Assembly: GCF_019649055.1 (NCBI RefSeq)
Contig: NW_026570298.1
Span: forward strand, 124,001-188,000
Origin: Paramacrobiotus metropolitanus
Taxonomy: Eukaryota; Tardigrada; Eutardigrada; Parachela; Macrobiotidae
Direction of reading: 5' to 3'
Length of the DNA stretch: 64,000 nt
Both the position numbers and the translations under genes were made by a program. Position 1 is the stretch's first letter. Every line of letters begins with the position of its first letter. Below, piece after piece: positions 45,021 through 56,488 of this stretch. A model generated the notes under the pieces. That model was not told where the DNA came from. It searched no databases and was given only the letters and a program-made list of their open reading frames with translations.

Positions 45021-48000
45021 ATGCATCTTTACGGAGGAAAACGCTTTGCCTATGTCAGTTCTCCGGTGTACCAGTGGAACTCGGTGGATGTGTTGACGGA
45101 GAGCGGACTCTTCCAGCACGGTGAAGTGATCAATGTTGCGGAGAACGGGCTGATCGTGGATTTCCACTGCAGCGAACAGCGCGCACAGTTGGTCAGCCAC
45201 GACAAAACCTTCTACGCTTTCGTTGCCCCATGCTCCGCGGGTTACCGAGATTGGCGTGACGAACTGCGGCGGAACCCCGCAGTGACGGAAAACGCCAGTG
45301 TGCAGCTGCTGTGTCGAGCGGATCCGGGCGCTGCGTGGCTGTGGTACCCGGGTCGCCTTGCCAGCAAGTCCATGTTTTTTTCCTATGGCAACATCGGCCT
45401 GGTTGTCGCGGAGGTTCAAATAGAAGGACAACAACAAACGGAACTGTTCCCCGTCGAGCAGGTTCGTTTTCCGCTGTTTGCGGCAGATCTCGTCGGATGC
45501 TACCGGATGCCTTCGTGTTGCGGGAGTGTCGTTTGCCGGAGAATTATGAGTCGACCGTCCCGCCGGGAATGACTGCTGGCTTTCGTGGGCGCATTGAAGC
45601 CACGCTGCGTGCGCGTGTTGTGGCGGTTCTCCGCCAGACGTTTACGTATCTCCAGCGAGGGGATAGACCACCAGTCAGGGAAGAGAAAGTGGTACGTTAG
45701 GAATTGTTTTACATTATAAAATAAAACTGTAACTTATAAGTACGAATAAAAAGTGCTCAAAATACCGTCCGTGGGCTGCAATGAATGAGCGAAACAGCCG
45801 CATGCATGCCTCTTAATGTTTCCTGCCATTTGATAATTCCGTTTGAGTAATTTCTGCTGCTATATCGTCTGTAGAACTAAAAATTGATAGTTTTCTGCAT
45901 ATGCTTGAAATCATAAAATTAGAAATTACGTTTTTTTATAGGGTACCCTTATAGGCACCCCTAAAACCCCTGTTTATTGTAGGCACCCCTTCTCACACCC
46001 CGTTTATTATAGGCACCCTTTTTTGAATTAAAAGTTAAAATAATATTATGTGAAAGGAATATAATTCACATATTCCAAAAAATTATTTTATCATTTTATA
46101 TTAAGTACAAGATCTATACTACGCGCGGCGCCCCATAGTTTTGAGATCTCTATAACCATAAAACTTCTGGAAAAACGGACAACGCCATTAGATCCGGGAT
46201 AGTTCAGAAGTGGCCGGCATGTGCTTTTTTATGAAAATATCGAGCCGGTATCAAGCCGGCATCAAGACCAGATTGATCCAACCCATCTTAAAGGTCACCT
46301 TGAAACTTAGAAATATTTGCCTAGATACAATACAAAATACCAATTGACATAATTATCACACTAATTAAACCGAAAAATAAATAAATTATTGTACTTATTC
46401 GAACACTCGCGTTATTCAAACATTGTTGCCGAGCTCGAAACACGTTTAAAATCAACCGATATAAAATATAAAAATATCAAATATAAAATCAATACGAAAA
46501 ATCACTGGACGAGTGAGTGACCGAAACACTATCACCGACCACTGAGCGGAATCTCTAGATGAGTGGGTGACCGAGCTACCACCACTGACCAGTAAGAAAA
46601 ATCCCTAGACAAGTGAGTGACCGAAACACTATTACTGCCCACTGAGCGGAATTTCTACTAGGTGAGTGAGTCATCGAGCGGGCTTTGCTCTTGCTCACCT
46701 AACGGGCTCTGTGCACTGGACAGTAGTTGTAGCAGGGTCACATCCTCACCTAGCGATTTTTCTCCTTACCTAGCGATATTTCTTACTGGACAGGTTGAGC
46801 TCGGTCAGTCACTCACCTAGTGATTGAGTGCGTCAAAAAATCGCTAGGTGAGTACGTGACCGAGCTACCACCACTGTCCGGTGCCCAGAACCCGTTAGGT
46901 GAAAGAGTACCGAGCTACCACTACTGTCCAGTGCACGAACTCCGTTAAATGATCTAATGAGCGAGCTAGCACTACTGTCCAGCGCATAAACTCCGTTAAG
47001 TGATCTAGTGACCGAGTTACCAGTACTGTCCTTTGCATAGATCCCGTTATATTAGGTAGGTGGGTGACCGAGCTGCCATAGCTATCCAGTGCACAGAGCC
47101 CGTTAGGTGAACGTATGACCAAACTGTATTACTGAGCAAAATAGAGCAGGGCCTGCTAAGTTCTTAATGGGTGACCTATCTAGCACCACTGTCCAGTCTT
47201 AGCGTCCTTTTAGTTTGTAATGTGATACTCTCGTGGGTGATTTGATTCGGATGGGTTTTCGCTAAGAAAATTTAAAAAAAATGATCTGTAAAGTCAAAGT
47301 AATTGCGTTCGACTGCACGAAACCAAAACATCCATTTTTTAATAAAATTTTTGTTATCGGGCTCTTCAGATTTATCCGTTCTAAGTTAACAATCCGTAAA
47401 CCGGCCAAGGAGTTTAGAACCCAAGAAACGCGGAGGCGAAGCCGAGGCTGTTTCTTGTAGTTGCTATGACCGTAAAAACTTACTTTGGACAAAAGGTCAT
47501 TGTAATATGGTTATCAAGGAAATCAAGGAAAAGATCTATATTACAGCGGAATACCCCGTACGATCTGGTCAGAACAAACCACAAAATCAATCGAAAAACT
47601 GCTAACGCCATTCGATTCAGCACGTCTGGAAACTGTGTCACATGCATTTTGTTTTGGTGTTATCCGCTCCGGCTCCCGTGCACAGGCGCCGGTGCCGGTA
47701 GAGCTGCAAACTCAAGGCGATCTTGAAAACCATTTCAGAGTCCTGTTGCATGGAGCAAAAAATCAGCTACTAGAATGTTACTAAATAAGTGTAAATTTTG
47801 TTCTCAGTTCTGATTTCTAGGCAAGCATTGACAGTAGACATTCACTTCGTTTACTTTCTTTTTCCTTTATGTTTAACAGAATGAGGCGTACGAGATGGCC
47901 GTCGGAACCGTTAGAGTCAGAAACCCCAACAGCCTCGAAGTGCAGTCCGAAGGGGGGTGTCTGTTGCCAGCGGAGAATCACCTCTTACGCGCGATCTTCC

Positions 48001-49074
48001 AGTCATTGGATAGCGTCAGCCGCACGAAGCTGCGTCGCGTGTGTCCGCTGTGGAATGCCGTCCTGACCGGCGCCGACTGTGGCAAAACCGTGCGCATTTC
48101 CTTCGCAGCCAGTCCGTTCTCCCCCATCCAGGCGGGGAATTTCGGCAGGGCGTACGGCGCTGTCGGTGGGATGCTCAAGTGCGTTAATAATTCGACGGAA
48201 CGCCTGATCATCGAGCATCTGCGTGGCGCGCACGTGGAGAGTGTTATGACAGTGATTCGGTGGATACTGCGGCATGTCCGAATTAAACAACTGGTTTTTC
48301 ATCGCGTGGTATTCAACTGGGTTAGTAGTGCTCTATCAGAAGATGTTGGGGAGGAGGCGATGATGCTGCCACCGGTGGGTGTCCGCCGTCTGGCGGTAGG
48401 CCTCCGCGGCTTGGCGCCATTCTGCGATGAACTGCGGATGCGGCAGTGTGAATTCAACTGCACTGCACGGATGAAGGCCGTTATTCCGCCGGTGAGGATT
48501 CAGCTGGAAGCAGCGGATATTGAAGCGCAGTTCTGGGATTTGTACGAGGCGAACCTGTCCCGCGACGGACTGAATGTGGAGGAAATGGCCGAGTGGATTC
48601 GCAGCGGATCGGAACAACTTCGCACCATGGTTGCTCAGGTAAAATCCGTTCAACGAGTGAATGATAACCTGAACTGGGACGACGTTTCTATGCAGTCAGA
48701 ATTTATGGTATTCATCGCGAAGTAAAATTTGCCTGGCTTGAAAGGTGTCAGTTCTGCCGGACTTGAAACCCATAACGGAATTACATTACTGTCGATTAAA
48801 TCCTAGAATTATATCGCATTTTATTATTTGATCGAAAAATGAATGCATGTCAGTCAAAGTTGCTGTCTTGTAGTCTGTGGAAGACTGGCAAAGTCACGAT
48901 CCGCGATTGACAACGCAGTATCGAGGTTATACGTGGACGGTAGAGAATCTCCATCAGCTGGATGTTTCCAAGCTGACCACCATGACGATGCGTGCTTTGA
49001 AAGATATTCTCCCCGCCGATTATGCATTTTTGCAACGTGGGGACGAGGACGATGAAATTGTCGAAGATCACTGA
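45021..49074 (+). CDS. TKF-7: Tudor/KH0-like + F-box gene, frameshift in exon 1
   Basis: Exon 1 45021-45691 (start MHLYGGKRFAYVSSPVYQWN, donor gtacgt) is open through both Tudor-like repeats. It lost seven bases near 45495-45505 (FPLFAADLVG then AFVLRECRLPENY in another frame), so its length is not a multiple of three. Exons 2 (47880-48638, 253 aa, acceptor TTTAACAG, donor gtaaaa) and 3 (48874-49074, 66 aa, acceptor CTTGTAG) are open. Exon 2 lacks the RKRKHPDD linker seen in other members and goes straight to LLPAENHLLRAIFQSLDSVS. The tail of exon 3 is acidic (RGDEDDEIVEDH). Intron 1 is 2.2 kb and includes a minisatellite. Either a recent pseudogene, a gene that uses exons 2-3 without exon 1, or a sequencing error. 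Confidence 0.7.
46490..47210. repeat. Degenerate minisatellite in TKF-7 intron 1
   Basis: Units of about 60 bases with GTGACCGAGCTACCACCACTGTCC and CCGTTAGGTGA cores. Orientation changes around 46670-46800, where the complement (TTGCTCTTGCTCACCTAACGGG) appears. Confidence 0.7.
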
Positions 49075-49775
49075 TAATTTGTGCTGTTGAGGGTATCAGC
49101 TACTTGGTGTCTCACGTTTTTCGGTTGGTTTTGGTAAATGAAACGACTTCTTTAGTCTCACATGCTGGATTGTTCATAATTTCATTTGATAAATCTTGTG
49201 TGTATTTCACGATTGAGCCGGATAGATGCGTCAGCCATCATGTTGGGTGCTTTTTATATCCAAAAGACCACATTAGGTAAAACCGGCTATCCGCAGAAGT
49301 AAGAGCGTGTCCTTGTAGGCGTGACAAAAATAGGAATCGTGTGTCAACTGTTTTATTAGCTAATTAGCGGCACTCTTTCTTGTATTAACTCTTGTGTTGT
49401 AACTCTTTCTTGTATTAATCTGTTATGTTTCGATACATGGCGCCTTGTGTTTGATTTGACCAATAAAAAATTCCCATTAGCGGCATAATAAATGGTTCAA
49501 TTTGGTGTTGCACTCATCTCAGCTGTTGCAACTTGGCGGCGTGGTATCCTGAGATGATTTGTATTTCCCCAAAGGACGTTACTAAGCTTGCTGTCCGGCA
49601 TTCGACGGGGCTCACTGCCCACACAAAAACACATTAAGGGGGCTAGTTTACGTAGCACATGCCACACACAGAAACAAATAGGTGGGTAGTGGTTGCACAT
49701 TCGTATGAATTCTGGATGCAATGGAACACTTCGGGTTGCAGCCCGGTTTAACAGATGCCGTGTCTTTCGATATTC
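49075..49775. other. 3' flank of TKF-7, no gene
   Basis: A possible poly(A) signal AATAAA lies near 49462 (GACCAATAAAAAATT). Nothing else recognised. Confidence 0.4.
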
Positions 49776-49975
49776 TAGCGATAGAAGTTGTACAGCCATA
49801 AGACCACCCAGTTATGATTTATCATTGCGTTATGAATTTCTGTTCGGCTAGCTGTTCTTCTTCACAATTTCTAGAATTCAGTCTTGCCTTCGCTTGTTAC
49901 AGCTTGCATCAGCTTGTTCCGCTTGTTATACCCTTGCCTAAACAGGGAGCAAGGTTTAGGCTAAACCTTGCTCCC
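49776..49975. repeat. Dispersed repeat with terminal hairpin
   Basis: 49776-49935 is a diverged copy of 34970-35105. At its end lies a perfect 15-base inverted repeat GGGAGCAAGGTTTAG / CTAAACCTTGCTCCC with a one-base spacer (49945-49975). Confidence 0.65.
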
Positions 49976-50640
49976 AGTTTGCATTGTCCTTGTCATTAAA
50001 CATGCCGTGAACTTCCGTTGCTACGTTCAGTGATTGTGTTACGTCAGTAAGAGCGTCCACGACCGCACCGTTGCCGGTTGTGCCAACCTTTCATCCCAAC
50101 AGCCCACACAACATCGTGGTACGGTCAACACGCCAACCCACTAGAACAGCAGTCAGATCGGCTACTGTTACAATATCGTGCAAGTGTCTATGACGGACAT
50201 CTGCTGGTACTGGGAATACTGGCGTGCGGGTGGTTATGATTATGAACACACTTAAGTAACCGCAAATTATCCGCAATAGACATTCAGAAACTTTTGCACA
50301 GTATAAAACCAATGTAGCAGCCAATCGGCAGAGCTTCTATTTTTCGAAGTTACTGTACTGTGCGCGTCAGATGGATTGGTCAGCTTCAGCAGTACGTATG
50401 GTTGGCAAACTCAGGGCACCGAAAACAAGTTTTTAGCTGACAAACAGCGGTTTACCGCTGACAAACAGTTTATAAGGGAAGAGAAGACAAACGTCGCAGT
50501 GACCGAAGCGGTATGAAAGCAAGCTGCGCTACCTATGAAGTTTGGGTATGTGGCGTACGCTGCTTATGCCTCATCTTTACACGAAGTGGTCGACATATTG
50601 CGCAGTATTGTCGGTACGGACTCGGCAGTGACTCCTTCCA
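49976..50640. other. Intergenic, no gene assigned
   Basis: A minus-strand frame at 50091-50324 has one hydrophobic segment (LRIICGYLSVFIIIT) but no supporting exon. A repeated CGGTTTACCGCTGACAAACAG lies near 50445-50470. Confidence 0.35.
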
Positions 50641-51520
50641 AGAATAATGTGCGCTCCTAACCGAATTATGGACGAATGGCTATTCGCTTGAAGTCCCCGG
50701 TCCGAAAGTCGCCGGTTTCAGTCAGCTTGGACAAGTTGGACAGCAGCGCAGCAGACCAGAACAGTGACCCGGATGATGGAGAACGCCGACCTACTTACCC
50801 GGCGTCTTTTGTTGGCAGCATCCTTACCGGAATCCCACGCATGACGCATCGGAATCCTTATCGCGCATCCCACGCTAGCTTCATTGCCAGTCTCAATTTT
50901 GGAGGATGCTGATTTAGGCTCGGCAGTGGTTCGACGATTGGGAGCCTCAGTATGCCGACAGTACGTGATGTCACTGCGGAGGCACCGCGAACAATTTCGA
51001 CCACAACGGTCTGGTATGCTAGCTGGGCAAAGGATGACACGGTACTTATGACCTGTTGAACGCTGCAGCAAGAACCCTGCATTTCGCCTGAATGCCGTCG
51101 ACGCTTGAGCAAACGGGACTGGATAGAGCAGATGAAGGAGACGGCCGGACGGAGTTACGGCTTTCCCTTGGCGCAATGGGAAAGCCTTAGTACAGGAAAT
51201 CACTGCTGTCAATACGTTCGCCCAAACCTTCATAGGTCATAACTTAAAGATCAGGTGTTTCAGGAAACGCAGCGGAAGTAAAAGAGAATCAGAAGTGACG
51301 GAAGTACTACGCACTCGCAGATCGATACGTAGAACAACCTCTGGCAATTGAGACTACGGGAACTTTTGCAGCGCTAACAAAGAAATTTTTTAAGGTTTGT
51401 CAAGGAAGATTTGCGAATGTTGCGGATCAATACTGAGATACAACGCGGAAGCGCAGTGTCTGCCCTCGGAACATTTAATGATAATATAAGAGACAACGAG
51501 GACGTTTTTTAGCTTTTAGA
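50640..51520 (+). mobile_element. R2-like LINE fossil, very decayed
   Basis: Short matches occur in order to the C-terminal third of the intact LINE: YPASFVGSIL (its FPAFLASAYS), GRTELRLSLGAMGKALVQEI (its GMTLVPVRDGKALVWDA) and NTEIQRGSAVSALGTF (its VVKGNAAAVLGTL). Frames change often. Older than the 19.5-20.6 kb copy. Confidence 0.45.
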
Positions 51521-51970
51521 GTGGCAGATCGGGAATGAAAATTCTCGATGTTGTTATTGCTGTGATATTTTTGTTTTTGCTCGATATGCTTTGCTGTGAC
51601 TTTGTTCAGGTCATACTCGTAATAATAATTAAAACACCGTCTAGTTTATAACTGCCGGGCGAAGTTTGCGCACTCCTCAGCCGCCCAAATCCCAATACGG
51701 TGCGATGTAAAGGCATTTACACTTTGACGTTATCTTGTTTTAGTCATTCTTTAGTCTTTATGTAGTACTCTATACTCTTTACTACTGCATTTTGGGATTT
51801 TTGAGGCTTGGTTTGCACCGTCTTGGATACAATTTTCAGTGCTGAAATATTTTGCTAGTTTCATTGTATTTACCCTCTGAATCCTTCCAAGTTCCAATAC
51901 TTAAGTATTTGTTACTTTTTCGTAGTTTCTCTGCTTTCGCAGCTATCTGCTAGTTACCTATTAGTTAAAG

Positions 51971-54735
51971 ATGTTCCTCTATGAAAACAAGTCCGTTGCA
52001 TGTCATCCTGTTTACCAGTGGAATTCGGTGGATCTGTTAACGGAGAACGGTCTCTTTCAGCACGGTGAAGTGATCGACGTGGCGGAGAACGGTCTTATCG
52101 TGGATTTTCGCTGCAGCGGACAGCGAGCGCAGTTCGTCAACTACGATAACATTTTTCTCGGTTCGCTCATCCCGTGTTGCGCGGGATACTCCCACTGCAA
52201 CGACGAATTGCGGCGCCATCCCAAGGCGACGGAGAACGCCCGCGTGGAAGTACTGTGTCGCTCACAGCCGGGTGCTGCGTGGCTGTGGTATCCTGGCCGA
52301 CTTCTCAGTGAAGTCAGGTCCTTCCTGATGCAAGGCATCCCTTTGGTGATCGCTGAATGGGAGCGCACAGACGGATTTGTTCCCCGACGAGCAAGTGCGT
52401 TCGCCGCCGTCGAAGAAGGATCTGGATCAACGAGCTGTGCAGCCGTGGGATTTCGCTTTGCGAGAGTGTCCTTTGCCGGCGAATTATTGGTCGACCATCA
52501 CGTCTGCGATTGAAAATCGCTTTCGTGAGGAAATTGAAACGAGAAAGATGGTCCGAGTTGTGTCGGTGCTCAGCGGAGTGCTCAAGTATGTGCAGCACAG
52601 TGGCCAGGAACCGCTGACTCAACACGAGCTAGTAAGTAATCGTGACTCCTGAGATTCGGTGTGTAATTCGATGCGCCTCAAAGATAGACGGTCATTTAAC
52701 GTCAGTGTAGAACTGTAGATACTATACACACACACGCAAACAGCCTCACTTATGGTTATGACTCACTTGGTCCGGACAGGGAGACATTGTAGGGGGTGTC
52801 AACAAGTAATTTTTTTCGAATTTGACTCGCCCGTTTTATCCCTAATAGCTCCCCTGTCGAAGTTTGATACCCCTCTTGGCAACAATATTACGCGCTGCTT
52901 TGTTAGGGGATTAGCAGTGCATCGTGTATCTGCAGTGCGTCACTGAGGAAGGGCACTCGTACTCGTATTGATTAACTGTGATCAAATATTATTATCAATA
53001 TTATCATACTTCGAAGTACTTTTAACAAGACACATAAAGTTTATTGAACAATATACATAAGTTTAATGAACAAGGTACATTTAGTTTATTGATGCTTGAT
53101 TAAGTTTTGATGTTGTAAAAACTGCTGTTTTCAAGTATTGCATAAGACGTTGGTTGGTCCTCAGGTGAATAAAGAATACAGTCATTATACAGACACATTC
53201 AACTTCTTATTAGTTTTAATTTTCTTAACAGAAATCCGCGTACGACCGGACCTGTTTGAACGCTCCCCGGCTGAGGAATGACAAACAGGGCGTCTTCGGC
53301 CTGTTATCTCTCAACCCCACGAGAAAACGCAAACACCCTGGCGCCTTTGCGCAGTTGGGAGTGAGAGGTCGCATTCCTACGGAGACGCATCTGCTGCGCG
53401 AGATTTTCCTGTCACTGGATAGCGTCAGCGGTGTGAAACTGCGTCGTGTATGTCCGCTGTGGAATTTCGTCCTGACCGGCACGGACAGCGGTAAACTTGC
53501 CCGTATTTCCTTCGGGGCCACTCCCTTATTCCCACCGAAAGTGGAGTTCTTCGAAACCGTGTACGGCGCTGTCAGTGGGATGCTGAAATGCACCAATCAG
53601 ACAACCGAACGACTGATCGTCGAGAATCTGCCGCACGAGTACACGGATTGTGCGTTGACGCTGATTCGCTGGATGCTACGGAATATCCGCATTAAACAGC
53701 TTATCTTCTCTAACGTGGAATTCAGTTGGGATTACTATGACCTAGAAGAGAGCCTCGTTGATGTGCCGATTAAAAGGTTGTTGGGAAACGGCAGCTTTGC
53801 TGGTATCCGCCAACTGACGGGGTCTCTGAAGGCCTTGGCGCCGGTCTGTGGTGAACTGCGGATCCGGGGATGCGAATTCAGCTGTTATCGACGAATGAAA
53901 GCGACGGTTGCGTATGCTACAATAAAACTGGACTCCGCAGACGTTGAATCGCAATTCTGGGAGCTCTACGATAAGAATTTGTCCCGCGACGGAGTGAGTT
54001 GGGAGGAAACAGCCGAGTGGATTCGCACAGGATCGCAACGCCTTCGCAAGATGGTGGCTCAGGTAAGAACTGTAAAACAGTGCAGCACCATGTTTTTTTC
54101 ATTTACTGGCATTTGCAGAAAAGATTTGAAATAATTGGATCGGGATCGATTTGTTACTCTTGTCGTACACTCGGAAACGGCATTTTTTAATACTCGTTTG
54201 TGCTTACATATTTTGGGAAATTAGAGTAAATGTATCGTTGCTTTGCCTTAACTGCTTCTAACTCCACATGCTGGTTGTGATCGCTTATTCGCTTGAACTG
54301 CAGGCATCGTTACTAAACACAGAATGTCTCGAACTGAGATACGATTTGGATTACTATTTAAATGAAGGTCTTATTTTACTTGAAGTGTGTGCAACTGTAT
54401 GTATGTGGTGTTTCGTGCAGTATGTGACGGATTTTCAAGGCTGTGATCCGCGGTTGACGACGCATTATCGTGGCTGTAAGTGGACGGTGGACAGTCTGAA
54501 CGATCTGGATGTCTCCAAGCTGACCACCATCACGCTTCGGTCGTTGAAACAAGTTCCTAGAAATCTGGAATATTTGGCTGAAACGGACAGCTTTGAAGAT
54601 GACGATGACATCCAGCAGGAGGATGACACCGAAGACGATGAAGACACGGAACATGATGAAGACACGGAACATGATGAAGACGTCGAACATGATGAAGATG
54701 TCGAAAATGCTGAAGACGAGCAAGTCAGCGAGTGA
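51971..54735 (+). CDS. TKF-8: Tudor/KH0-like + F-box gene with acidic repeat tail, frameshift in exon 1
   Basis: Exon 1 51971-52631 (start MFLYENKSVACHPVYQWNS, donor gtaagt) lacks eleven bases near 52358 compared with TKF-9 (EWELNGCTQTDVFPAEQ becomes EWERTDGF). The KH0-like part then reads in another frame (FALRECPLPANYW). Exon 2 53232-54062 (277 aa, acceptor CTTAACAG, donor gtaaga) is open, with TRKRKHPGAFAQ and the F-box LLREIFLSLDSVSGVKLRRVCPLW. Exon 3 54421-54735 (104 aa, acceptor CGTGCAG) is the longest in the array because it ends in tandem EHDEDTEHDEDVEHDEDV repeats. Such acidic tails often mediate charged protein contacts. Without the eleven bases the full protein cannot be made from exon 1 in frame. 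Confidence 0.7.
54583..54735 (+). repeat. Coding microsatellite, acidic tail of TKF-8
   Basis: Head-to-tail 18-base units (GATGAAGACACGGAACAT) in frame, each encoding DEDTEH or DEDVEH. Five to six copies, slightly diverged. Confidence 0.8.
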
Positions 54736-54818
54736 TTCTGCTTCGATGCAGCAGGAACGCAGGAACAATTTATTGCGCATTGCCATAATCTTCTTAAGGT
54801 TTAACTAAGTAATAAGTC

Positions 54819-55120
54819 CTACATCTTTTGCGCCAGGCAAGCTGCTGTACCAGATCCCATAGTTACGACGATATAAAGTGGCTTTGTTGTTTTAATGTTC
54901 AGTTTTTGTATGTAACTCCCGAAAACGGGAACGATGGGTGAGTTGATGATGTGGAAAAACGCTACGGGATTGAAATCATCTAACTGGAAGGCGGATGTAC
55001 GAGCTACTTGGACAGAAAGGTGGCCCGAAAAGAGTTGCTGACTTCGGGCAAACAGTATGCATTCCCCGCTCGTAATCTCTTTCAACCAGATTCTTGAAAA
55101 AAGTTGTGTCCAGCGACAAT
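54819..55120 (-). pseudogene. Solitary gustatory-receptor-like C-terminal fragment
   Basis: The minus-strand frame reads ECILFARSQQLFSGHLSVQV, then SAFQLDDFNPVAFFHIINS, then PVFGSYIQKL. The spacing (amphipathic helix, then a polar turn with LDDF, a last membrane-like segment and a Y-Q pair) resembles the last transmembrane exon of chemoreceptors. No upstream exon is present. Tentative. Confidence 0.3.
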
Positions 55121-55137
55121 AGTGGTGTGATCGACCT

Positions 55138-56060
55138 GGTGTAGCGAGGTGGAAGTTATCCGCGGCGAATTGTCGCGGTGCACAGAATTTTACTGTCCCG
55201 ACCGCTTCCACCTCGCTACACCGGCACCGCGACATTTCGCCGCGGACAACTAGTCGCAGGACTTTTGGTCGCAGACATTTCACCGCAAGGTCATCTCGCC
55301 GCGCGACGTTTCGTCGCAGGACATTTCGTCGGTAGGACATTACGCTGCACGACTTTCTTTCGCATGGCCGCTTCGACGCAAGGATGTCTTGACGAAGCGA
55401 CATTTCGCCTATCAGATAAATGATTTACTAAACTAAAAAAAAGAGTCAAGGAAAGGAAAACTGAAAAACAAAACCAAACAAACAACCCAAGAAATATAAG
55501 AAACCCAGGTAACCCAAAAAAATCCAAGGAACACGAGAAACAGAAGAAACTCAAGCAACCTAAGAAACCAAAGAAGACCTAAAAAGCCTAAGAAACCTAC
55601 GAAACCTAAGAGATCTAAGAAACCTGAGCAAATCCTAAGAAACCTCAGAAACCCAATAAACCTAAGAAACCTGAAAAACCAAAGAAGCCTAAGAAAATCT
55701 AAGAAAGCATAAGAGGACCTAAGAAAGTCTGAGAAAGACAAAGAAAACCTAGGAAAAACTAAGAACAAGCCTAAAAAGGCTGAAAATATAGTGAGAATGA
55801 AGCGCGGTGAATTATTTTGCGGCATTTAGTCGCATCATTCGAAAAAAGCTAAGACGAAATGTCCGCGACCAGACGTATTACGTCGAAATGTCGCAAAGAT
55901 AAAATGTCTCAAAGCATAATGTCCCAAACCCAAGTGTCCAGCGTCCGAATGTCCGGCGGAGAAATGTCTTCGCGGCAAAAATTCGCGCGTCGAGTTTGAG
56001 TGCTGCAACATGTCACACTCCCAATTGTCCGGGTGTGAAATTGGCACATCCCCAGTCGGC
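55138..56060. repeat. Foldback built of GGACATTTCGTCGCA repeats with minisatellite core
   Basis: The left part (about 55180-55420) has many short units of GGACATTTCGTCGCA; the right part (about 55800-56060) has the same units inverted (TGCGACGAAATGTCC type). Between them (about 55430-55790) lies an AACCTAAGAAACC minisatellite. At the left edge an 18-base sequence GGTGTAGCGAGGTGGAAG (55138-55155) is exactly inverted at 55205-55222. No coding content; long minus-strand frames here are products of the repeat. Confidence 0.65.
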
Positions 56061-56235
56061 TCCGGTGTCTGGAGTTCAGAATGTGATTTCCAATCCTGCA
56101 GTTCAGGACGAGCTGACGAAGTGGTCGTATTCCCTGTATGTATATCACCTGGTTTAGTTAGCAGGCAGAGTTATAGACACCATTCGGATATATTCTAAAA
56201 CAAACAGCATTAGGACCGTCAGAACTGCGAAGTCT

Positions 56236-56262
56236 GTGCACGTCTCAGCCGCCCCATAAGGT
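56236..56262 (+). promoter_or_regulatory. Conserved upstream box of TKF-9
   Basis: TGCACGTCTCAGCCGCCCC matches GCGCACTCCTCAGCCGCCC at 51667-51685 upstream of TKF-8. Following parts of both upstream regions also align down to the start codon. About 240 bases before the start, comparable with the CCGCCC box of TKF-3. Confidence 0.35.
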
Positions 56263-56488
56263 GAACTGCAAATGTAATGCCATAAATATTAAACAGACGG
56301 TGTGTTATTCTAGTCACTCTTTACTGTTTTGAGTTTTTCAGCCCTAATTTGACGTTTTTGATACAATCTTTAGTGCTGAAATATTTTGCTACTTTCGTTG
56401 TATTTATTAGTCATCTGAATCCTTGTCCCTGACAGCATTTACAGTATTTGTTTCTGTTAGTTTCTCTGGTTGAAAGCCCAGGTTAAAG

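Noticed and set aside
54376-54786. Minus-strand hydrophobic frame opposite TKF-8 exon 3
   Set aside because: It is the antisense reading of the GAT/GAA acidic repeat.
55291-55825. Long minus-strand Phe/Leu-rich frames that look like membrane proteins
   Set aside because: They are the reading of the AACCTAAGAAACC minisatellite and have no domain, start context or exon structure.
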